This document shows positions 1 through 12,100 of a stretch of DNA of 64,000 nucleotides, piece after piece. Source of the stretch: Membranipora membranacea (lineage: Eukaryota > Bryozoa > Gymnolaemata > Cheilostomatida > Membraniporidae). Made by a program: the position numbers and the translations under genes. The stretch spans positions 9,233,387-9,297,386 of the forward strand of contig OU612069.1 of the NCBI GenBank assembly GCA_914767715.1, given 5' to 3'. Numbering within the stretch: the stretch's first letter is position 1; each line of letters begins with the position of its first letter. The notes below the pieces were generated by a model. It saw nothing but the letters and a program-made list of their open reading frames with translations, did not search any database and was not told the DNA's origin.

Positions 1-160
1 GGTGGTAAAGAGTCCGCTATGCACAACCCTGAGTCATGAACATACCGCAAGATCCTTGTGTTTCACCTTTGCCACTTGCTTGACCTGACATGGCCAATTG
101 CTTGGAGCCTTGGTAATGTTTTCGCTGTCTTTCCAGCTTGTAAGAATGTGTTTCCATGCT

Positions 161-339
161 GGTTGATTAAAGGTTGATTAAAATCCGATGTCATATCACT
201 CGCCCATCCCGAGGCATTGGCGGCGAAATATTAATGTCTTAATGGCGAGGCCGCAATATCTGCGCCAATTTGCTTTCAGTTTGCAGGCAGGTCGGAGCCA
301 CCTGGGGGCCAATCAATCCCCAGTAGAAGATGGATTGCA
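161..339 (-). mobile_element. tRNA-derived SINE fragment, copy A only
   Basis: A 179-base insertion interrupts sequence that is continuous in copy B near 46785. Read on the minus strand it matches the tail of the SINE at 19916-20100 (CCGACCTGCCTGCAAAC, then GGCGCAGATATTGCGGCCTC). The tRNA-like head is missing, so it is 5'-truncated. A short GGTTGATTAAA unit is doubled at one edge. Confidence 0.75.
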
Positions 340-387
340 GTCAGATGTGTGAAGTAGTAAAGCCCTTTCCTTTAATATTTTGAACAG

Positions 388-3300
388 ATGTGCTGTCAGA
401 AACATGATGTGTGTAATAGCAAGTACACAGCATATTACAACACTGATTGAACAAATATTTGGTGACAGATCACAACAGCTTAAGCAGTGGCAAGAAACAG
501 TTCAAACAGAGGTGAGATGATACACTAATATCTACATGAAGAACCGACTAATCAGTTATGCTTGTGGATTTGTTGTGAAAGGTTACACCGTGTTTTGACA
601 GTTCAGTTCAGTATGGCACATAGAATAGGATCACTGATAAATATTTTGGTGTGTTGATATCCATCCAAGACTTATGTTAATTGTGTGAGACAATCCGGGT
701 CTTTGTATTTTGCCTCAAGATTGTCTTACATCTCTTCACGACTGACTCACAAGAAACCTTTGATCTATCACGCACCAATAGCCTGCAATAAGTAAAAAGA
801 TCAGTTCAAAGTGTTTCGAACAAGGCCATTCATCTTCCAGGTTAGCTTCGTAGAAGCAGAACTGACTCCTTTGAAGAATGAGAAAACGGCTCTACAGAAG
901 GAGAGAAGAGAACTGGAGACCAGGCTGAATGCAGTAAATCAGAGGATAATTGCAGTAGAAAAGGGCATCGATGAGAGACAGAAGTCACTGGATGATAAGT
1001 CTTCTGTACTAAAGGCTGCAGAGATGATAGAGTCAGATGGGGATGTTGTGGAGATCATCAGGCTCACTGAGCAGATATGTGGTGAGTGATTCAATCTGTG
1101 AGGATCATACTGATTGTAAAGCCCATTCGAAATCATGAACATTACCCCCATAACAAAAGGTATATTCAATTCTTCCTGTTTGTTTGCATGTTGTATGGTA
1201 ACCCTATTTTCTTCCAAAGCAGAAATTGTTGTCTCAATAAAACTGTCAAAACTCTAAGGAGCGCAAATAAATAACAGTAACTCTCCTTTATATAAGCATG
1301 ACCTCCAATTTTCCTTTGCATACAACAAGTGAAATTTCACTGAATATCATATCATAACTATGCAATGTTTAAATTGACATACATTGCTCTGTTGCTTTTC
1401 TGATGGCTAGGTCTTGCCTGCAATTACAAAGCATAAAACAATTACTACTAAACATTCGGCCCAAACAAAATTTTGCTGATCTTTTATATGATCATAACAA
1501 ATGAATCCTGATACATTTGATAAATACAGTGAACACGGTGAATTATACAAAAATGGAAATTCCTACCCAGCCTAAGATTAAAGAAATTGATCAAGGTTCA
1601 AACCTATAACACAGATTTCAACCTCTGTATCAGCCTTTGTTGTCACCTATATTTACGGTGTTTAGACAATTCTGTGTTTTCATAATCACAAATAACTAAT
1701 TTGGCAAATCATGGCATCACAAGGTTTAGAATTTGAATTTAGTTTCAGGTTCAATGCGTTGACATTTAAAACAATTTTTAATTTACCCTCAGCCGTGAAG
1801 AGCTCCCTCAATCTCCTGGTGCCATGTAGGGAAAATATGTGCCTTCTCTACAATTCTTTACATCCTTTAAGCTGGTGAAGTCAAGAGCTTTGTCTAATTA
1901 GCTGTCACTATTTCAGCTATCTCTTTGATTTCTATCATGTTATACTACGGTCTTTGACTACTACCCTATAGGAGTTTAATTTAGCTAGAGTTTAATTTTG
2001 CTATTTGGACCTGGTACTAAATTTCACTAGTACTAAATTTCTGGGGCATAAATATCCATATGATTGCAAGTCGGACACTTAGACCACTACACCACGCTAA
2101 CTTGCATGCTTGGGTATGGTGTTTTCCTGTATAATTGTACATTGCTTATAAAACTATGGTGAGTGAGTTTAATTTAAGATACACTAAATTTCGCAACCTA
2201 GGCAACAACGCGAAAAGGAATCCTAAATGCTGAGAAAACTAAACTCCTATAGGGTAGTTTGTGTAAATTATTTGCCGATTCAGAATTCAACAATATCATA
2301 CTTACTTGGGTGGTAGCAGTTGTAAAAGTCGTTGTTTACTTTATTAGTTGTCTCCTCTTTATCTATGATTGGACAACTATGTAACAAGCCCACTAGTATT
2401 GTTTTCTTACACGTATCCAAATTTCTATTTCAGATCCAATGCATGGACCTCTTTCCATCTCAAAGCCACCAACAGCAAAAACTGAACCCTTAAAGCTTCA
2501 GTCACCAGCAGCTCTTCAGTTCGTTTCTGAGCACCCGACCAGAAGTCAGTGTGTAACATAATGTAATGGTGACATACTGCTTGGATGTGATGATGGTGTG
2601 AAGATATTCAGCAGAGATAGCAGAGAGGTTGAAAATTTGACCAATCATGTGAGGGCTAAAGTAGTAGAGTACAAAAGTGAAATATTCATCTCTCATCATG
2701 ATCTAACAGTCATTAAAGTCATTAAATACAACATGGATACAAAGTCCACTGAGCTGCTCTACTCATTCCCCATGAAATCTGATCGAGTATCCTACCTGAG
2801 TGTATCAGACCGTTTCATTGCTTCATTAGATCGGGACAATAAAAAAATAAAACTCTATAATAGAGAAACAGAAAACAATAACAACTCTGGAGGAGCCTCT
2901 ATGAATCTGCTCAGTAAGCTCTTCTACAGAGAGCCACAGCAGCCACTGCTAAAGAAAATAACATTGCCTGAATATAAAGTCCTTCGTAATCTGTGCTTCC
3001 TACCTGATGGTGATCTGCTGGTGATTGGACATGACACTAAGAAACACATGCTGAACAAGTACAGACTAGGAGAGGATCCAGAGAGAGACATCAGACTAAT
3101 CTGGTCATGTGACCAGGTACCAAGAGCGTGCGGTGTAGCAGTAGCAGATAGCGGACTTATTTTTTTGAGCGGACAGGATAACAAAACAATCTATATGGTG
3201 AGCCCTGAAGGTAAGAAAATTATAAATAACAGCTAAAATTATGATTGCCCATTACAATTACATTACTATTACTAAAACAAATGCCTTGCCAGCAGGATAA

Positions 3301-4558
3301 TTCGAGAGCGGCAAAAATGACACGACTTCTAACGATGTATAGAATCACCAAATGAACCATCATATATATGTATATACATATAAATGCTTAAAAATATTCT
3401 CTTTGCCAGCGCCACAAAAATATTTTCCAATAATCCTATAATTTTAAAATCGCAATGTTCATAAAATTGATTTTAAACATTTCAGGTAATTTTTAAATCC
3501 CAAAATAAACACATATCGATCCTGAAGAGTAAAAAGATGAACTTGGTTATCAGGTTTTAGAGACAAAACAGCACCAACTGTCGACAATATCTTGATATTC
3601 CTACCATGACCAATTTGTATTACACATTCTTTTATCCACATTTAATTATGGTATTGAGGTTTCTGGTCATGCCGCAAAGTGTCATTCCAATCACATCTAT
3701 TTACTTCAAAATTCAGCTCTTTGTGTCATACTAACAATCCGCCAATGTGGTCATGTGACCTCTTTTTTTTTCTGTGAATCAAATTATGCCACCTGAAATG
3801 CTTTTTTAAATGCTGTTTTTTGTTACTTTTCAATAATATTTGCCTTAACGGGGAATTAGAAATCCACACCCCTGCCATTACAGCCACTAGATCAAAAGAG
3901 AAACCTGCATCCTAAGAGGCCAATGTCAATGTCCTGTGGATATCATATCTACTGGGAGAGGAGGGGACGGCTCCTTCTGCTTTGCGTGGGAGGTTGGGGT
4001 CCTCGCTGTGGGTATGGTTTATCTCTTGCCGAGTAGGCTGCATGTCCGGGCTTGTCCTGGGGACAGTAGCCTTTGTTGTCTAAACAATTGGATGTTGCCA
4101 CACTAGTCCTTGACTAATTTGACTAGGCCGCTGCCTTATTTTGTTTCATGATATCAGTGAATTTATTCTAAATACAATAAAATTGTTGAATTGAAACCAA
4201 AAATAATCATTTAAAATATTGATGCTACTCGGATAGTATGTACACCTTATTTCCTATTGAATCTTCTTATGTTACTGCTGTACGCTCCAGTAATTCTATA
4301 ATATTAGCTATTTGTGAGCTTACTACTGTACTTACTGTGTGATAAAAATTTTCCATTGTTAGAAACTGTAAAAACTATATTCATAAGTATAATGTTCGAT
4401 AGTTTATTAACTTGCAGGTGAGAAAATGAAGCAGTACTTATTAGATAGACTCCCGAGTCTCTATGAGGATATCAGTGTAAGGGGTGATGAACTGGCTGTA
4501 GCTGGCTGTAGCTGGCTGTAACGAAAATAAGCTGGTTCTGTTTAAGATTGTGTGGTGA
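388..4558 (+). pseudogene. TRIM-like gene, copy A, broken 3' exons
   Basis: Four exons match exons 4-7 of the intact gene at 44053-50741: 388-511, 841-1081, 2434-3210 and 4418 onward. The first two encode the coiled-coil region and are open. The beta-propeller exon has an in-frame TAA at 2559-2561, next to a 12-base deletion relative to copy B, and is then open again to its donor. In the last exon a short GGCTGTAGCT-type microduplication creates a stop at 4519-4521; the ancestral stop would be near 4556-4558. Conserved splice sites show that it was a working gene. RING and B-box exons would lie before base 1 and cannot be judged. With two independent lesions a full-length product is unlikely, although the ORF from 2598 could still encode a propeller fragment. 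Confidence 0.85.
1964..2254. mobile_element. MITE with TA target duplication, copy A only
   Basis: The 291-base insertion has inverted ends CCCTATAGGAGTTTA and TAAACTCCTATAGGG and is flanked by TA on both sides. Copy B has the empty site with a single TA near 48408. Flanking TA suggests a Tc1/mariner-type mover. On the minus strand the interior holds a tRNA-like AGCGTGGTGTAGTGG piece. It sits in the intron before the propeller exon of the TRIM pseudogene. Confidence 0.8.
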
Positions 4559-4795
4559 AAACAACAAGTGTGATAGAAAATACAGACAATGTGGATGAAT
4601 TGGCCTACATAGCATACATACATATATACGTTGACTTTTTACCCTCATACCTACATATTTATCTTTACCGAGATAACCTATTATTGACATTTGACATACA
4701 GTGATTAATTAGCTGAGTTTAAACCACTGCTACCATACAGCCAAATGTGTGCTTATAGAATTCTGTATAGCTCTCTGTATAATCTCAGCATTCTC

Positions 4796-4980
4796 ACTTA
4801 ATGAGCAAATAATTTGCACAAACTGATCGTCAAAATTAGGGTATGAAATCAATTATCGACCGCATCAGGTGAGGTAGTTACCGTCTTACTAATGCCAACT
4901 GTACACGTCATAAGCTGGTGCGTAGATTTCATGCCCTGATTTTGAAGATCAGTTTGTGCAAATTATTCGCCCATTAGAAG
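4796..4980. mobile_element. Inverted-repeat element (MITE-like), copy A
   Basis: About 185 bases whose two ends are inverted copies over some 50 bases (GCAAATAATTTGCACAAACT at the left, AGTTTGTGCAAATTATTCGC at the right). It is present in both copies, so it predates the duplication. No coding content. Confidence 0.65.
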
Positions 4981-5689
4981 ACAATTATGAGAATTAAGTC
5001 TCAATTAATTTAATTGGAGCTATGCATAATTCAATGAGCACAAATTTGCATGAGTGGCAGCAGTAGTTTAAGAATATAAGTATGTTCCATCTCGTGATGT
5101 AAGCTGTAGCTTTGTTTGATGTTAATATATCTAGCCATTGAGAATACAATAGGACTGTTGTGGCCTCCCCAGATTTCCTAACCCCACAACTGAAACCCCG
5201 GGTAGTTATAGTTTGTTTCATTTGATACAACTAACACAAAATAGTCAAGGCATTATTTAAGTATGAAAGATAATACTGTCATTATGATGATTTAGAACAA
5301 TTAACATTTAGGTAACATGTCAATCATACTTATTCCATCATCATATTGAAGTTTTCATTTGACACGGCATCACAATATTTAGTTCTTTTTCGGTACTAGC
5401 TATTTCTAACACAAATAATCTTGTTTGTTTATAAACCGTTGAGGTATGAATTTTTTGTTTTAAATCTGGCTGGTTTATTGAACTCCAAATCCAATATAAT
5501 ACCGACAACTTTTTTAATTTGTTTTCCATTTCATTGTGATGAATACTTTATAAAAGGATATTTACATTTATTATCTTTATCGATGCTCTATAAATATTGC
5601 TAGTACCATGTATGAAATATAACAATATTATTTATGACAATTTGTATTGTTGTTTTTCACTCGGTTTTGAGCAAACAATAGGCATTGGA

Positions 5690-5845
5690 ATGAATAAGAA
5701 GTTACCATGGAGAATAATCATTTGCTCGATTGTTCTTTTCATTGTTTATGTACGGTCAAGTGCAGCCCAAATTGATATTACAAATTTAATATTATCGGTA
5801 CATTTGGATATTTCAGTCTCAGATGAAGAAGACGGTATCAGATAG
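5690..5845 (+). CDS. Short ORF with signal-peptide-like start, copy A
   Basis: A 51-residue ORF starts MNKKLPWR, followed by a strongly hydrophobic stretch (IIICSIVLFIVYV) and RSSAAQ, the shape of a cleavable signal peptide. The mature part is only about 25 residues and ends EEDGIR. It lies downstream of the TRIM remnant on the same strand. It could be a small secreted peptide, the first exon of a longer gene, or chance. No family is recognised. The copy-B version keeps the signal region but is shorter. Confidence 0.25.
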   Translation: MNKKLPWRIIICSIVLFIVYVRSSAAQIDITNLILSVHLDISVSDEEDGIR

Positions 5846-7059
5846 CTGACCATCTAAGCTTAGGTTGGCTCACTGTGTGTCCTAAACATTTTTGCGATTC
5901 ATAATAACCTAACTCAGAACTGGATAGCTATCATTCCCACTGGGCGTCATTCCAATCCGAATTCTATTCCATTCCCACTTCAGGGCCCTGGAAGTCATTT
6001 CAATATGAATTTTTTTTAAAGTTAAAACCATAACTTCATTTGCAGTAAAGATCCAGCTGTCCTCCATTCTTTTTTTCATATATCAGCTGACCCTAAACCA
6101 AGTTTCCAATCCATTTCAAGTTTGCAGATACAAATGTATATGGCTCCAGCCCAATACGATGAAAGATCATCAGCATAAAAAGACTTTGACCTCATGAATC
6201 TTAACTCAGGTTGACTCAGGATTATGTCTACATAACCTCTACAGTTAATTACATGTGCCACACTATGTGTCTTATACAATCATCACAGACAGGTTGACTC
6301 AGGAAGGAAGGGTACTGAAAACTCTTAGGAGCACTTGTAGAATCTGCCACTACATTTTATTTGACACATTTTGTTACATTTACAATCTGGTATGATTCGG
6401 ATTACCTCATGGTCAAGGGACAGTTGAAAGTAAATATCTGGTTAAAGCGGGAATTCAACAATAGTTCTCATCACCACCATCTAAAGATTAATAAAAGCCG
6501 TATCTCAGCTGGGCCCATAGACACCGGGAACTGCAATTTTGGAATGTATGACCAGTTTTGAGAATGGACTGAGCCCTGTTTAAAAACATATTTCTGCATG
6601 TAGGCGAATCACTGGAGTCATATATGAAAATTGCAACTTGAAACCACAAATTTAATCCCCCTCTATCTATGGGCATTGTCTCCATTAAACATTTGTTTGT
6701 CTTGTCTTTTCCACTTTGTGCCATATGGCAGATGTCTCAAGACGACTCCCTCGAGTGTTAAATCATTTGAAATTGCATTGAATATGATCACGCGTTCGGA
6801 AAATTAGTACGCAATGCATGGGAGTAAAACGATGCTTTTAGGTGTCATATTATATGAAAGATGCTGTATGTTGGCAGTCATTTTGAGTATGTGAAAGGAT
6901 TAATTTGGATACATTGTGATGTGTATGTGGTGTTTAATTTTTCCATTTAAAATGCTTGCCCTGCCCATACTGCTTACTGTAATTTGTTTAATCACTATTT
7001 TATATCCCTATTGTGGGGTTAAACGGTATTTGAGTAATAGTTGCCAAACCCTCCCCCCC

Positions 7060-8745
7060 CCCCCTCTAAACTTCCGCCCATGAATCAACTTTACCAAGTA
7101 AATAACTTCATGACTATGATGATCTTGGCTGGGCTAATTTAAAATGTTTCTTTTTCCTAAATGTATCTGTTTTTGTTTGATCTCAAATAAATTCATAGAA
7201 TGAAATGGTGGTAAAAACAGACACAGAAGTTCCTTGTTCTGATAAGCCCATGCCAAAATAATACATTTCTTATCAGTTTGAGTCATAAATGTCTCAACGG
7301 AGCTTTTTGAAATGAGATACATCTATTTTTGCTGAAAATATTCTAATAACCAGTCCTCCCTGTTTATTGAGTAAATCTTGTGACAGTATTCTGGTGAGAA
7401 TCGGTGAGAGTTTATATTGGAGTGATGTAATCTCCCCTGTTTTTATCGCACATTTCATTAAAGAGTCAGATCGCAAAAAACACTCAAAGAAGTGGGGAGA
7501 CCTGAGAAACGATTATTTGAAAATCATAACTGCGGGCCTCCCACTAAGCGCAAATTGATCATCCAGTCACTGCACTGATGTGTCTCCAATAACTTCTCTG
7601 GCAAGATTGGTAGTTTGCAGCAGTTTACAAATCTCTGATCAAGCACAGTTATCTCTTGTTTGAGTCAAGATTATTGCTATGCTGAGGTGAAAAAAAAAAA
7701 CTCTAAATAGGGAGGTGTCAGTGACGTAAGGAGCAATACATCGGAACAAAGGGAGTCAACCTAAGAATAGGAATAGAAAGCCCTTCAGAATGCTTTAAAA
7801 TGCCTAGGTTCATAATTGTGTAATTGCAGCACATACACCAGAGCTGCATCTCTGCAGATAGATTCACGGCTGGCACAGAAAGCTTTGTTATAGTCTGTCA
7901 TAAAAGCCTTAATACACAAAACAACTTCTCATCTTTCCGACAAACAGATCAGATACCCAGGGCTGATTCTTCAGATGAGCATTTTGTGTCTGCTGATTCA
8001 CCCATAAAAAGTGTATCCGTGTTTTAGCTTGGCTATCAAATAATGAGCTTGCATGGCTGTTGACACCCCCAATTTTAATTTGGTCCACTGTCGATTGATA
8101 GATAAGAATATACATGTAAGTTCCTTGTTCAGATAACGATGAGCCAAAATTCTGTTATTTTTTAATTCCTATCAATCAATTCTGCTGTGAAAGTTCCTGG
8201 TCAAGACAAAACATCGCTCAAAACTTCAGCCCATGAATCAATTTTACCAAGTAAATATTTTTATGACTATGATGAAGTTGGCGGGGCTAATTTAAAATGT
8301 ATATATTGCCTAAATGTATCTGTTTTTGTTTGATCCCCATTTAATTCATGGAATAAAATGATGGTAAAAACAGATACGGAAGTTCCTTGATAAGCCCAGG
8401 CTAAGATAATACATTTATTATCAGTTTGAGTCATCAATGTCTCAACGGAGGTTTTAGAAATGAGCTACATCTATTTTTCCTGAAAATATTCTAATGACCA
8501 GTCCTCCCTGTTTATTGAGTAAATCTTGTGACAGGATTCTGGTGAGAATCGTTGAGAGTGTATCCTCGAAGTGATGTTATCTCCCCTGTTTTTATCGCAC
8601 ATTCCATTAAAGAGTCAGATCGCAAAAAAACACTGAAAGAAGTTGGGAGACCTGAGAAACGATTATTTGACAATCCTAACTGTGGCGCTCCCACTGAGCG
8701 CAAACTGATCATCCAGAAACTGCACTGATGTGTCTCCAACATAGC
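7060..8745. repeat. Local tandem duplication inside copy A
   Basis: A segment of about 520 bases beginning CCCATGAATCAA occurs at 7069-7590 and again at 8222-8740, with about 630 bases of other sequence between. Copy B has it once (about 55850-56370), closer to the second copy-A unit. Both units include a similar plus-strand open stretch (FIAH, IKESDRKK) whose frame is shifted between units, so no gene is called. Confidence 0.8.
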
Positions 8746-9115
8746 CTTAATATTAAACCTAGACAGGACACTATACAGCTGAAGTGAGGCACTTAATTGT
8801 GGGGCAACGTAACGTCATTGGAAGGTGTAGAAGCAATAATATCATTGATTTAATGAAGGTTTTTTGTTCATAACTCAATTAATTTTGATCGGATTTTGAA
8901 TTTTGGGGTTATCCTTCTTTGCGGGACGCGCAGACGAAGCACCAACCTAGAAGGAGAAACCAGTAGGTAAATGTGCAATCTTGAATAGATGCCATGAAAT
9001 TTGATTTCGAGATCAAATGATTGGTATTCGATTTGCTTGCGATTTTCAATTCTTTTAGCTGGTTAAATTGCACAATTGCTTCAACCTGTAGCACACAGCC
9101 AAAAAACACAGTCAA

Positions 9116-12100
9116 ATGGATAATTCAGGAACCTCCAATACAACAAAAAGCTTTACATTCAGCTTTCAGACCCACGTCAATGTAGACCTACAAGCCGACA
9201 TACCCAGTTATTGTAGTATACTTCAGCAGACATTGTATTAGGTACTCGACTTGATGCATTCAGATAACGAGGCTCAGTATCAGGTCTCCTTCTGTTCGAC
9301 GCCATGGTAAGCCACTGGCGGCAGGGCTACAGCGTATCACCAGGGACAGATCAAATCTGCAAATACATATCAGGCGTTACAAGCAATACAAGCTGGAACA
9401 GGTTGTATATAGTTCCACAAACTGCAATTTTTATTAGAGCTACACAAATGTTATTGTAATGCTTACTGAGTTAAAGTTAAAGTTGAATGTTTTGTGTGTG
9501 ACAATATGCCATGAGCTAATGGCCAGACGGCGATCTGCTCCCAAGGGGCTCATGGCAAAGAGTAAATCATTATAGTACATTTAGATGAGCAATTGAACAA
9601 TGAACAAATTAACAATGCATTTTTATGGTAAGTTTTCACATTAGATAGCCTAAGAATATGTTTATAATTATGATTAGTTATAATTATCAATGATAAACTG
9701 CTATTTTGCTTACCGTTACAGTTATTATCTTGTGCCTTAATCCTGACAGTCAAGTTAAAAATCAGGGGGGGGTCTTTCAATTAGAAAAAGCCAAAATTGC
9801 AATCTGCTTGCTCGCTCAGAGCGATACCTGCTAGGCTCTCGCTTATAAATCACCCAGTCATTGATGGAACTATATACATTCTGAGTGATCAATTGGGAGA
9901 GTTTTGTCTTATTGAAAGACCAAGTGAGTGGGCGAGGTGACAGCAAAAACCTTGCTTTAGTTACGCATCGCTCTTTCTAATTGAAAGACCTCTCCCCCTC
10001 CTGCGTAAAACCTCTATGCTCCGCTGAAGTCAATGCTTAGGAAGAATATGATGCTGCAATTCCAGTGGTTGAGGTCTCCACTGGACCACTGGACTTGCAC
10101 CAACTTCATAGGCCTGTGGTTGCCTTAACTGTTGAAAGAAGTGTCACTGACATGTCCTATTTATGTAGTGAGTGATGTGCAGAAGTAGACCTATACTCTC
10201 TTATTACACCTGAGAAGATTACGGTAGTTCCAAATAAAGTCTACAAAAGCCCTGCCAAAGAATTTGAACTGTGCCTGAACTATTGCGTTTTAACAGCGTC
10301 ACTGTTTTGATGAAAAATATTAGTCAGGAAATTAACAAAGGCTGTATTATGACATGCATGTATCATGTAGTAGGAATTCATTAAATTTTAGTCACCAGCT
10401 ACTCCTAGTCACTGCAGCGATGTATGATGTTGTAGCTAGCAGTAATGTTGTTGGTAAAACTCAACTGCTTCAAGTGACTCCACACCACCATAATGCATGG
10501 AGACACCCCGGGCCCTTGTGCCATTTTTTGGGACAACTGAAACTCAGTTGACTGGATGCGAATCATTATAAATGATAAAGGCCCGAACAGGTAAATTTTC
10601 AATGACAATTGAATTCATGCGTACACAGCTTACTAACATTTAAATTATTGTATTCAAAAAATAAACCTTATGAAGCATTTTCCACATACATTCATATCTT
10701 ATTACCACACTTACTGATTTCTCAGGCACTCCAAGCTGTTGCCTCAGGTGAAAATGATGTAGAATATATCAGCTAGGTACTTGACATTTGGTGTCTTCGC
10801 AAATTATCTGATTATTGAATTTTTGAGCGGCTTTAACATTCATTCATTTTCGGCCATATTGTTTACATGAGTATGAATACTCTTGTCATCTAATTCATTC
10901 ATTCAATAGCACTTTGGTCCATGCAATAATAAAGATAGATCTGTAAATATCATGAGAAGAGAATGAAATACTTCAATCTCATATTTATCAATACTTTACA
11001 AACTGTCCCAGCTATTAATTCAAAGATTTGTGAGGAATAAGGGGTTATTTGCTTTATCAGCACTGATATCCCTTTCACTCCCCAAGTATAACAGAGTTTG
11101 ATTAGCCATTCACAAATCCAATGAAATTCATGCAAATGTTGTTATGTCCAATCAAAATCAATGAGAGAATATACTGTGTTTCAAACAAATTCATTTATTG
11201 AGTTAGGCTTTTTCATCTGCTGATCCTACAACAGTTTATTTATGCCAACACCAAGGAGTTACTCCTTGCTAACACTTTCTACTATCTGTTACTCCTTGCT
11301 ACTATATGTACTTTTTAATGACAAAGTATGTAAACAAACCTTGCCATAGCTGAAAATGGAGAAGCTATCTGAAATATAACATCATCCCCTGTTACTCCTT
11401 GATCAAACCCTGATCAAATTCAAATTGCAACTTGTTGTTAACAGAAAATAATAAATAAAATATTTAATACAATCTACTTCTAATAAAAACAACTAAGTAG
11501 GATACAACATACATTACAAAAGACTAATTAGCAGAAAAGAGTCTTTATATTTTAAATTTCTATAATATTAAAAATATTTATTAATTTAAAGAATGATATG
11601 AAAGAAGAAGTAAGTTAAGAAATTTATAGTAATAGTTCAATAAATAAAAGTTTAGATAGTAATCATGCTGATTCTCCATCAATCAATCAAAACGAACTCC
11701 CTGTACATTCCCTAGCTGCTAATTAGGCTATTATTATCTGTATGATTGATGTTGTACTCAGTATTTTCATTAATACAATATTATTTTATTTAACCGGTTC
11801 TAAAGTGAAGGTACATGCATAACGTTAGTTCAATAAAAATCACTTGACAGTTTTATAGGGTGTTGATATCATTCAAATTTATTTGTTTTGTGTAGAATGG
11901 GAAAGATTTGGGTTTACCAATGTCTCAAGGCTGTTGCACAATTGCCCATGACCGCCGTGTCTTACAACGCCCAAAGACCTCCTTCCTTACAATTCCCAAG
12001 ACAGACCAGCATCATCGCACAACTGCCTCACGAGTCACAACACACCGACTGGTCAAAGTGTCCTTTAAGAAACTAATAAAAAAAATTGTAATGTTTGACA

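Larger units (their letters stand above)
4559..9115. other. Gene-poor stretch of copy A
   Basis: Apart from the MITE at 4796, the signal-peptide-like ORF at 5690 and the tandem duplication at 7060-8745, no convincing exon is seen. ORFs here are short, and most are disrupted or altered in copy B. Confidence 0.5.

Noticed and set aside
10354-10551. 65-codon ORF (MHVSCSRN) present in both copies
   Set aside because: The whole surrounding region is almost identical between copies, so conservation is uninformative; the minus-strand ORF over the same bases is equally open.
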